A stretch of DNA of 15,251 nucleotides from Candidatus Omnitrophota bacterium (GTDB lineage Bacteria; Omnitrophota; Gorgyraeia; Duberdicusellales; 4484-171): contig JAQTUC010000021.1 in NCBI GenBank assembly GCA_028710385.1, positions 1 through 15,251 of the forward strand. Reading direction: 5' to 3'. The translations under genes were made by a program, and so were the position numbers. Numbering within the stretch: the first letter of the stretch is position 1; every line of letters begins with the position of its first letter. The notes under the pieces are model-generated. The model was not told where the DNA came from. It saw nothing but the letters and a program-made list of their open reading frames with translations, and did no database searches. Shown in pieces: positions 7,466 to 14,319 of this stretch.

Positions 7466-7497
7466 TTGACTAAGCCTTCTTCTTTTGATAATATAAT
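7466..7497 (+). promoter_or_regulatory. Predicted promoter of the pur operon leader
   Basis: TTGACT (7466-7471), then a T/C-rich spacer and an AT-rich -10 region (gataatataat, 7487-7497). The best-spaced reading is TAATAT at 7489-7494 with a 17-bp spacer and an extended -10 TG at 7486-7487. TATAAT at 7492-7497 is the perfect hexamer but sits at 20 bp. Transcription should begin near 7500, leaving a leader of about 210 nt before purB. Confidence 0.55.
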
Positions 7498-7506
7498 TAA
7501 GTAAAA

Positions 7507-7629
7507 ATTCTCCTGTGCCGGGTGAGCAAATTCAGTTGCTCGCCCCGTTAGAAAACCTGCTATTTTCAAGCAGTTGACAATAAATTTTCTAACGGGGTAA
7601 ACCTCAATTTTCCCGCAAGGCCGGAGAAT
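7507..7629 (+). promoter_or_regulatory. Structured 5' leader of purB operon, candidate unclassified riboswitch or attenuator
   Basis: Several stems are visible in the 332-bp gap between the secreted-protein gene and purB. A closing helix pairs attctcc (7507-7513) with ggagaat (7623-7629). Hairpin A pairs 7520-7529 (gggtgagcaa) with 7536-7545 (ttgctcgccc). Hairpin B pairs ccccgttagaaaa (7543-7555) with ttttctaacgggg (7585-7597), a perfect 13-bp stem with a small stem in its loop (7557-7561 with 7569-7573). A and B compete for 7543-7545. A second ccgtta (7633-7638) can also pair with taacgg (7590-7595). The element lies between a promoter and a terminator just ahead of purB. I do not see the conserved cores of the guanine, PRPP/ykkC, ZTP, THF or preQ1 classes as I know them. 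Pairings are observed; regulation is inferred. Confidence 0.5.
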
Positions 7630-7659
7630 ATTCCGTTAAACATAAAATAATAAAATTAC

Positions 7660-7698
7660 GGGCGATTTGCAGATTTTTGTGATGCAATTGCCCTTTTT
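7660..7698 (+). terminator. Terminator in the purB leader (possible attenuator)
   Basis: gggcgatttgca (7660-7671) pairs with tgcaattgccc (7683-7693): 11 pairs with one bulged T and one G-U, loop of 11 nt, then TTTTT (7694-7698). It ends 11 nt before the purB ATG and well after the predicted start near 7500, so it would stop transcription before the coding region unless disrupted. Bases 7540-7548 (tcgccccgt) can pair with its 5' arm (acgggcga, 7658-7665), with one bulged C, as a possible antiterminator. Confidence 0.65.
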
Positions 7699-7709
7699 AG
7701 TTTACGCTT

Positions 7710-8999
7710 ATGATTGAAAGATATACTCCGAAAGAAATAGGCAGAATCTGGAACGACGAAGAAAAATTCAAGAGGTTTCTGGAAATAGAAGCCCTTTTAG
7801 CTTCGGCCCTGGAAACCTATAAAAAAATTCCAGCCGGAACAGCCGCCAAGATAAGAAAAGCAAAAATCTCGGTAGAGGAAATAAAGAAAATAGAAGAAAC
7901 AACCCACCACGACATAATCGCTTTTATAAAAAGTATATCGCCCCAGATAGGTACGGCCGCAAAATACCTGCATTTAGGTATGACTTCTTCTGACTTGCTT
8001 GATACAACTCTTGCCTGGCAGATAAAAGACGCAACAGCTGTAATTTTAAAAGACCTTGACTCTCTTATTAAAGCAGTTTCAGAAAAGGCACTGAAGTATA
8101 AAGATTTTTTATGCGTGGCAAGGACTCATGGCGTGCACGCGGAAGCTTACAGCTTCGGCCTTAAATTTTTATACTTTTACGATGACCTTAAAACAGAATA
8201 CAGCCTTTTAAAAGAGAGCCTTAATTATGCCGCATCCGGAAAAATTTCCGGAGCTGTCGGCACCTTCGCTCACTTTGACCCTAAAATTGAAGAATATATC
8301 TGCAAAAAGATAGGCATAAAATACGCTAAAATTTCAACTCAGATAGTTTCGCGCGAAAGATTTGCTTATTATCTTTCGGTGCTTTCGTTAATCGGCTCAA
8401 GCCTTGAAAGATTCGCAACCGAGATAAGGCACTTGCACAGAACAGAGGTTGATGAAGCCAAAGAACCGTTTTATCAAGGCCAGAAAGGCTCAAGCGCCAT
8501 GCCGCACAAACAAAATCCCGTTATCTGCGAGCGTATCTGCGGGCTAGCGAGGCTCTTGCGCGGCAACATGCTTGTTGCTTACGAAAATATCAACCTTTGG
8601 CATGAAAGAGATATCTCGCATTCATCAGTTGAGCGGGTTATCATTCCTGACTCAACGATAACTATTGATTATATGATAAAAAAATGCGAGGAAGTCATCC
8701 GCGGGCTTCGCGTGAACAAACAGAATATGTTAAATAACATTGAGATTAACCGCGGCCTGATTTATTCGCAGAAAATACTTCTTAAACTTATGGAAAAGGG
8801 GCTTGCAAGAATGACCGCCTATGATATGGTGCAGCGCATATCGCTTGATGTCATAAATAATAATTCCAACTTTAAGCAGGAAGTGATTAAAGACAAAGAA
8901 ATAAATAAATACCTTACAAAAAAAGAAATAGAAGAGATATTTAATCCTTACACGTACCTTGGTAATGTAGATAAAATTTATAAGCGAGCAGGGTTGTAA
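7710..8999 (+). CDS. purB: Adenylosuccinate lyase
   Basis: PurB removes fumarate from SAICAR on the way to IMP and from adenylosuccinate to give AMP. The 429 residues match the B. subtilis-type enzyme, including the N-terminal MIERYTPKEIGRIWNDEEKF, which fixes the start. Superfamily motifs seen are THHDIIAF (65-72), GMTSSDLLDT (90-99), the catalytic-His loop ARTHGVHAE (137-145) and the signature loop GSSAMPHKQNP (260-270) with the catalytic Ser. No Shine-Dalgarno precedes the ATG; the space is taken by the leader terminator. It is the first gene of the purine operon and lies 57 bp before the preferred purL start. Nothing looks damaged. Confidence 0.96.
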   Translation: MIERYTPKEIGRIWNDEEKFKRFLEIEALLASALETYKKIPAGTAAKIRKAKISVEEIKKIEETTHHDIIAFIKSISPQIGTAAKYLHLGMTSSDLLDTTLAWQIKDATAVILKDLDSLIKAVSEKALKYKDFLCVARTHGVHAEAYSFGLKFLYFYDDLKTEYSLLKESLNYAASGKISGAVGTFAHFDPKIEEYICKKIGIKYAKISTQIVSRERFAYYLSVLSLIGSSLERFATEIRHLHRTEVDEAKEPFYQGQKGSSAMPHKQNPVICERICGLARLLRGNMLVAYENINLWHERDISHSSVERVIIPDSTITIDYMIKKCEEVIRGLRVNKQNMLNNIEINRGLIYSQKILLKLMEKGLARMTAYDMVQRISLDVINNNSNFKQEVIKDKEINKYLTKKEIEEIFNPYTYLGNVDKIYKRAGL

Positions 9000-9056
9000 G
9001 TTCGTAACTTCAATCTTTTTTGCCGCTAAAGTCAATTGTCTAATTCTTCACATCAG

Positions 9057-11945
9057 ATGTTTTGGCGAATAGATGTTTTTCCGCGGGTAGAATCTCCTTC
9101 TAAGGACCTGGCTGCTCAGATTAAAGATTTGGGTATAGAGAAGGATGTTAATGTTTTTTCCAAAAAAATATATTTCATAGAAGGCGCCTTATCAAAAAAA
9201 GACGCCGAAACGCTAGCAACTTCCCTCCTGATAGATCCGGTTACCGAAAAATACATTTTAGATGAAGGGCTTTTCAAAAATAAGCCATCGGAAAATGAAA
9301 TTATAATTACTTATAACCCGGGAGTGTCGGACTCGGTTACGCTTTCTCTTGAAAAAGCAATAAAAGATTTAAGATTCAGAGTAGACTACACCAGAATAGC
9401 CCGCCTTTATAAATTTGAAAACCTCACCCATGATGAAATTAAAGAATCTGCGCAGCGGCTTCTTTATAACCCTCTTATTGAGCACGTCCTTGATTACGAA
9501 AAAACAAGAAACATAGAGAGCCTTAATGAATTTTCTTCAAGCACATACAAATTTAAACTTGCAAGCGTAGATATAATTTCTGCCGGCGATGAAGAATTAA
9601 AAAATATATCCAGCGACGGCTGCCTTTCGCTTAATCTCGCTGAGATGAAGATAATCCAGGAATATTTCAGGAAAAAGAAAAGAAACCCCACTGATTGCGA
9701 GCTTGAAACCATAGCCACTTTATGGTCCGAGCACTGCGCGCATAAAACTTTCAGGGGGATAATTGAATACGAGGAAAAAGACGAATCAAAAAAGACCGTA
9801 AAGAAATCAACCATAGACAATCTTTTAAAGACAACCGTAATGAAGGCAACCAATGAGATTAAATCGCCTAACTGCGTGTCGGTGTTCCACGACAATTCAG
9901 GCGTTGTGAAGTTTGACAAGGAGTTTAATATCTGTTTTAAGGTGGAAACTCATAACCACCCTTCAAGCCTGGAGCCCTACGGCGGCGCATCAACCGGAAT
10001 AGGCGGGGTTATAAGGGACATTTTAGGAACCGGGCTTTCCGCAAGACCATTTGCCTCAATTGATGTTTTTTGTTTCTCCCCCTGGCACATAAAATACGAT
10101 GATTTGCCCGTAGGGCTTCTTCATCCAAAACGGGTAATGAAAGGCGTTATAAGAGGAGTGAGGGATTACGGAAACAGAATGGGTATACCTACGGTAGCTG
10201 GCTCGGTTTTGTTTGATGAAAGGTTTTTGGGAAACCCTCTTGTTTATTGCGGCACTCTTGGAATAATCCCCAAAGATAAATGTTTTAAAAAGGTTCATAA
10301 AGGAGACCTGGTTTTTGTCTGCGGAGCAAAAACCGGAAGAGACGGAATACACGGCGCAACTTTTTCCTCAAAAGAGCTTGATGAGAAAACCGTATTTTTA
10401 ACCAGCGCTGTCCAGATAGGTAACGCCATTGAAGAGAAGAAAGCAACCGAAGCAATACTTAGGGCGCGCGATATGGATTTATTTAACGCTATAACCGATT
10501 GCGGAGCAGGCGGGCTTTGCAGCGCGGTTACCGAGCTTGGCCAGGAGCACGGTGTAGCTGTTGACCTTGAAAAAGTGCCTCGCAAGTATAACGGCTTAAA
10601 TTATACCGAGCTCTGGATATCAGAGTCGCAGGAAAGAATGGTTTTCTTCGCCAAAAAAGAAAATCTGGATAAATTAAAACAGATTTTTAACGAAGAAGAC
10701 GTTGAGCTTACTGTTATAGGCGAGGTGACTAACACGAAAAAACTTGAGCTTTTTTATGAGAAAAATAAAGTTTGCGAAATAGACCTTAATTTTATCTTTG
10801 ACCTTCCGAAGCTTACCAAAAAAGCAACCTGGATAATTGAGAAAGAAGAAGCTGCCAGCGTTGATGAAAAAGAAAACTACAACGAAGAAGTAAAAATGCT
10901 TTTATCGCGCCCCGGCATTGCCTGCAAGGACTGGATACTAAGGGAATACGACCACGAGGTTCAGGCAGGCTCGGTTTTAAAGTCTATTTACGGCATAGAA
11001 AATTTAAGCGTGTCAGATGCCGCAATATTACGGCCTGATTTAAAGAATAACAAGGCTGTCGCGGTGGGCTTAGGTATTAATCCGTTTTATTCCGATATTG
11101 ACCCTTACTGGATGGCAGGCATGGCTATAGATGAGGCGCTTCGTAACATAGTCTCAGCGGGAGGAAATTTAAAAAATACTTATATTCTTGATAATTTCTG
11201 CTGGGGTTCGCCTGAGGATGAATATAACCTGGCAGGGCTCGTGCGGGCGTCTTTCGCCGCCTATGATTTTTCAAAATATTACGGAGTTCCTTTTATCTCC
11301 GGAAAAGACAGCCTTTATAACGAATACGCAGTTGAAGGGAAAAGAATTTCCATACCGGGCACGCTTTTAATCTCTGCCGTTTCAATAATGGACGACTGGC
11401 AGTTTGCAGCAACGGCTGGTTTTAAAAAAGAAGACAATCTTATATATCTTATCGGCTTGTCAAAACCTGAGATGGGGGCTTCTGAATATTTCAGATGCTT
11501 AAACAAAAAAGGCGGTTTCGTGCCTAAGATTAACAAGGAAACCGCAAAAAATGTGTTTGAAGCTGTTTCATCTGCCATAAGCAAAGAATTAATCGTATCA
11601 TGCCATGATTTATCCGAAGGCGGCCTTGCGGTTGCGATAAGCGAAATGTGCATGAGTGGTAATCTTGGCGCAAATATTTTTCTTAAGGAAGTAGCCCGGG
11701 AAAAGAATATGGCGAATTATGAAACTTTATTTTGCGAGTCAGCCACAAGGTTTCTTGTTGAAGTGCCTAAAGATAAGAAGGCAGCCTTTGAGAGGCAGTT
11801 AAAAGGCATCAGCTTTGGGCTTATAGGATGTATCGCAAAAGAGCCCAAGCTTACGATTTACGCAAATGAAACAGAAACCGTAGTTAATGTTAAGCTTGAT
11901 GAATTAAGGAATGCCTGGACCAAGACATTTAAGGAATTTAGATAA
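9057..11945 (+). CDS. purL: FGAM synthase PurL with two fused N-terminal PurS-like domains
   Basis: FGAM synthase converts FGAR, ATP and glutamine-derived ammonia to FGAM. From ATG 9057 the protein has 962 residues. Residues 1-70 and about 81-148 each read as a PurS-like unit (strand, helix, strand, then a helix ending ...DPVTEKYIL or ...NPLIEHVLD). The PurL catalytic core follows: ELETIATLWSEHCAHK (His226), VETHNHPSSLEPYGGASTG (from 296), GKDSLYNEY (from 749) and HDLSEGGLAVAISE (from 850). There is no C-terminal glutaminase; that is the next gene, purQ. The layout resembles the large E. coli PurL (about 1,295 residues) with the amidotransferase split off. The TTG at 9036 would add seven unremarkable residues; the ATG begins exactly at the first domain. 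Its TAA directly abuts the purQ ATG. Confidence 0.93.
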   Translation: MFWRIDVFPRVESPSKDLAAQIKDLGIEKDVNVFSKKIYFIEGALSKKDAETLATSLLIDPVTEKYILDEGLFKNKPSENEIIITYNPGVSDSVTLSLEKAIKDLRFRVDYTRIARLYKFENLTHDEIKESAQRLLYNPLIEHVLDYEKTRNIESLNEFSSSTYKFKLASVDIISAGDEELKNISSDGCLSLNLAEMKIIQEYFRKKKRNPTDCELETIATLWSEHCAHKTFRGIIEYEEKDESKKTVKKSTIDNLLKTTVMKATNEIKSPNCVSVFHDNSGVVKFDKEFNICFKVETHNHPSSLEPYGGASTGIGGVIRDILGTGLSARPFASIDVFCFSPWHIKYDDLPVGLLHPKRVMKGVIRGVRDYGNRMGIPTVAGSVLFDERFLGNPLVYCGTLGIIPKDKCFKKVHKGDLVFVCGAKTGRDGIHGATFSSKELDEKTVFLTSAVQIGNAIEEKKATEAILRARDMDLFNAITDCGAGGLCSAVTELGQEHGVAVDLEKVPRKYNGLNYTELWISESQERMVFFAKKENLDKLKQIFNEEDVELTVIGEVTNTKKLELFYEKNKVCEIDLNFIFDLPKLTKKATWIIEKEEAASVDEKENYNEEVKMLLSRPGIACKDWILREYDHEVQAGSVLKSIYGIENLSVSDAAILRPDLKNNKAVAVGLGINPFYSDIDPYWMAGMAIDEALRNIVSAGGNLKNTYILDNFCWGSPEDEYNLAGLVRASFAAYDFSKYYGVPFISGKDSLYNEYAVEGKRISIPGTLLISAVSIMDDWQFAATAGFKKEDNLIYLIGLSKPEMGASEYFRCLNKKGGFVPKINKETAKNVFEAVSSAISKELIVSCHDLSEGGLAVAISEMCMSGNLGANIFLKEVAREKNMANYETLFCESATRFLVEVPKDKKAAFERQLKGISFGLIGCIAKEPKLTIYANETETVVNVKLDELRNAWTKTFKEFR

Positions 11946-12722
11946 ATGAAGCCAAAAGTATTAGTTATACGAACCGCTGGTACTAATTGCGACAAGGAAA
12001 CTGAATTTGCGTTTTCTCTTGCCGGAGCAGAGACGTATCTACGCCACGTAAACCAGGTAAAAGAAAAAAGCGACCTTAAAGATTACCAGATAATAGCAAT
12101 GCCCGGCGGCTTTAGTTACGGAGATGATTTGGGCGCAGGGAAAATTTTATCTCTTGAACTTTTACTCTGGTTTAAGGACCAGCTGAAAGCTTTTATCGCC
12201 AAGGGCGGCCTTATTATCGGCATATGCAACGGTTTTCAGGTGCTGGTTAAAACAGGAATATTGCCGGATGCGGAATTTAAACAGACGGTTACTCTTGATT
12301 ATAATGATTCGGGAAGATTTGAGGACAGGTGGGTGTATTTAAAAACAAAATGCGGCAACCCTAAGGCTAAAGGCCCGGAAAATATATGGTTGAAAGATTT
12401 GCCGGAGATTATAAACCTGCCGGTTGCGCACGGAGAAGGAAAGTTCTTTGCAGATAAAGATATTTTGGATAGAATAGAGCGTCTTAACCAGGTTGCTTTG
12501 CGCTACAGCGATGTAAAAGGTAAGTCCGCGGGTTACCCCTTAAATCCCAACGGTTCGCTGAATGCTATAGCCGGTATTACCGATATAACAGGAAAAGTTT
12601 TAGGGCTTATGCCGCATCCGGAAAGGTTTATGTTTAAGCATCAGTGGTTTAACTGGAAGGAAAAGGAAGTTTCTCCTTTCGGCCTTAAATTTTTTGAAAA
12701 CGGGGTTAGCTATTTCAAATAG
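11946..12722 (+). CDS. purQ: FGAM synthase glutaminase subunit PurQ
   Basis: PurQ is the class I (triad) glutaminase that feeds ammonia to PurL. The 258 residues carry the signatures AMPGGFSYGDDLGAG (51-65), the nucleophile elbow GICNGFQ with Cys94, AHGEGKF (161-167) and LMPHPERF with His224 and Glu226, so the triad is complete. It is somewhat longer than the ~227-residue B. subtilis form and resembles the amidotransferase part of large PurL. Its ATG follows the purL stop with no gap, which suits stoichiometric production of the complex. After the stop come an inverted array of 7-bp repeats and then purF. Confidence 0.95.
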   Translation: MKPKVLVIRTAGTNCDKETEFAFSLAGAETYLRHVNQVKEKSDLKDYQIIAMPGGFSYGDDLGAGKILSLELLLWFKDQLKAFIAKGGLIIGICNGFQVLVKTGILPDAEFKQTVTLDYNDSGRFEDRWVYLKTKCGNPKAKGPENIWLKDLPEIINLPVAHGEGKFFADKDILDRIERLNQVALRYSDVKGKSAGYPLNPNGSLNAIAGITDITGKVLGLMPHPERFMFKHQWFNWKEKEVSPFGLKFFENGVSYFK

Positions 12723-12738
12723 AGGATAGATGAATAAA

Positions 12739-12857
12739 ATCACAATTTACAATACACAAATTACAATACCAAAATCACAATAAACAAACATCTTTTTGTG
12801 GTTTTGGAATTGTTTATTGTGCATTGTTTGTGATTTGTACATTGTATATTGTAATTT
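12739..12857. repeat. Inverted array of 7-bp repeats between purQ and purF
   Basis: The left half (12739-12787) is seven exact-period heptamers of pattern NNNACAA: atcacaa, tttacaa, tacacaa, attacaa, taccaaa, atcacaa, taaacaa. The right half (about 12810-12855) has the complementary pattern TTGTNNN: ttgttta, ttgtgca, then ttgt and, after a 3-base slip, ttgtgat, ttgtaca, ttgtata, ttgtaat. The halves form a long imperfect palindrome around 12788-12809. It has no coding character. It fills most of the 166-bp gap before the true purF start, so it is transcribed within the operon unless it ends transcription. I have the impression that similar heptad repeats recur in other candidate-phylum genomes, but cannot verify this here. 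Confidence 0.7.
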
Positions 12858-12888
12858 TAAAATCTGCATTGATCTGAATAGAAAAATT

Positions 12889-14286
12889 ATGAGCAGAATA
12901 AAAGAATACTGCGGATTATTCGGGGCGTATAACAACAACGAAGCAAGCCTGCTTACTTTTCTTGGTTTGTTTTCGCTCCAGCACCGAGGAGAAGAATCCT
13001 GTGGAATTATTTCTTTTGACGGAAATACTTTCAACGCGCACCTTGGCATGGGGCTTGTCAGTGAAGTTTTTACCGCTGAAGAATTAGCAAAGCTCCGCGG
13101 TTATCAGGCAATAGGCCATGTCCGGTATTCTACGACAGGCTCAAGCGCCCTTAGAAACGCGCAGCCGCTTTTTGTTGATTCATACAAACTTCCGCTGGCG
13201 CTCGCTCATAACGGAAACCTTATAAATTCAAAGGAACTGCGCGAGCGGCTTGAAAGCAAAGGCGCAATTTTTCAGACTACTTCAGACTCAGAGCTGATAC
13301 TTCATCTTGTTATGCGCTCAAAAGAAAAAACAACAGAAGGGAAAATCATAGACGCTTTAAAGAAAATAAAAGGCGCTTTTTCGCTTGTGCTTATGACTAA
13401 GGATGAAATTATGGGTATAAGAGATCCTATGGGTTTCAGGCCCCTATGTATAGGAAGAAAAGACGATTCGTTATTTATAGCTTCTGAATCCTGCGCCCTG
13501 GATTTAATAGGCGCGCAGCTGGTCAGGGAAGTTGAGCCCGGAGAAATTGTAACAATAAATAAAAACGGCCTGCGCTCAATAAAATACGCAGAGCCCAAGA
13601 AGGTACGCGCTTTCTGCGCTTTTGAGCATGTTTATTTTTCGCGGCCTGATTCAATGGTTTTCGGCGAAACAGTTCATCTTGTGCGCGAAAAACTGGGGCG
13701 CCAGCTTGCTTTTGAGCATCCGGTAAAAGCGGATATCGTTATAGGTGTTCCGGATTCAGGCACTTCTGCCGCGCTTGGTTTTGCCAGAGAGTCAGGTTTA
13801 TCTTTTGAAGTTGGTATAATAAGAAACCACTACATAGGAAGGACATTTATACAGCCGCAGCAGGAAAAAAGAGAATTCGGAGTAAAACTTAAATTCAATA
13901 TATTAAAGGAAGTAGTAAGGGGCAAACGCATAGTTATTGTGGATGACTCAATAGTAAGAGGCACAACCTCAAGGATAAGGGTTAAAAGTTTCCGCGATAT
14001 GGGGGCGAAAGAGGTGCATCTTAGGATATCCTGTCCGCCGCACAGATTCGGCTGTTTTTACGGCATAGATTTTCCGGACCCTAAAAAATTAATCGCTAAT
14101 GAAAAAACCATAAAAGAGATAGAAACATATCTTGGCGTTGACAGCCTTGGCTATTTAAGTTTAGAGGGTATGCTTAAGTGCTTTAAGCATCCGGCGTCAT
14201 TTTATTGCAACGCCTGCTGGTCAGGCAATTACCCGGTAAAGGTACATTGCGCGGATAAGTTTATTCTGGAAAGAGTTAAGAAATAA
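12889..14286 (+). CDS. purF: Amidophosphoribosyltransferase PurF
   Basis: PurF makes phosphoribosylamine from PRPP and glutamine, the committed step of purine synthesis. From ATG 12889 the protein has 465 residues and starts MSRIKEYCGLFG; a seven-residue propeptide would be removed to expose nucleophile Cys8, as in B. subtilis-type PurF. The Ntn glutaminase shows LQHRGEESCG, GHVRYSTTG (from 76) and AHNGNL (from 106). The PRTase domain has GVPDSGTSAA and the PRPP loop IVIVDDSIVRGTT (from 348). Likely [4Fe-4S] ligands are Cys243 (CAFEHVYF), Cys382 (CPPHR), Cys440 and Cys443 (CNAC). The frame stays open upstream to a TTG at 12796, but those 31 codons translate the heptad repeat and are not protein-like. 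No Shine-Dalgarno is visible. Confidence 0.95.
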   Translation: MSRIKEYCGLFGAYNNNEASLLTFLGLFSLQHRGEESCGIISFDGNTFNAHLGMGLVSEVFTAEELAKLRGYQAIGHVRYSTTGSSALRNAQPLFVDSYKLPLALAHNGNLINSKELRERLESKGAIFQTTSDSELILHLVMRSKEKTTEGKIIDALKKIKGAFSLVLMTKDEIMGIRDPMGFRPLCIGRKDDSLFIASESCALDLIGAQLVREVEPGEIVTINKNGLRSIKYAEPKKVRAFCAFEHVYFSRPDSMVFGETVHLVREKLGRQLAFEHPVKADIVIGVPDSGTSAALGFARESGLSFEVGIIRNHYIGRTFIQPQQEKREFGVKLKFNILKEVVRGKRIVIVDDSIVRGTTSRIRVKSFRDMGAKEVHLRISCPPHRFGCFYGIDFPDPKKLIANEKTIKEIETYLGVDSLGYLSLEGMLKCFKHPASFYCNACWSGNYPVKVHCADKFILERVKK

Positions 14287-14319
14287 TAAAGGTTTTTTTA
14301 TAATAAAAGGCGGGTAAAA

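Noticed and set aside
7574..7603. Perfect TTGACA (7574-7579) as a second promoter in the purB leader
   Set aside because: No acceptable -10 lies 16-18 bp downstream (only gtaaac/taaacc), and the hexamer is in the loop of hairpin B.
7611..7629. Resemblance of cccgcaaggccgg to one strand of the twister-sister ribozyme
   Set aside because: The short match is from memory only, and I could not find a second strand that would complete the ribozyme fold in the leader.
7682..7717. 11-codon ATG ORF overlapping the purB start, and a 9-codon GTG ORF at 7522-7551, as leader peptides
   Set aside because: Neither has a ribosome site or a run of regulatory codons. Both sit inside terminator or hairpin sequence.
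8998..9010. aagtt-cgt-aactt hairpin after purB
   Set aside because: Five A/T-rich pairs are too weak for a terminator and easily arise by chance; the operon appears to continue into purL.
9036..9056. TTG start for purL
   Set aside because: It adds SNSSHQ-type residues before the first conserved domain and has no ribosome site. ATG 9057 begins right at the PurS-like domain.
12796..12888. N-terminal extension of PurF from a TTG at 12796
   Set aside because: The 31 residues translate the TTGTNNN repeat into a Cys/Ile/Tyr-rich stretch with no family match, and they would bury the propeptide and nucleophile Cys. ATG 12889 gives a normal PurF N-terminus.
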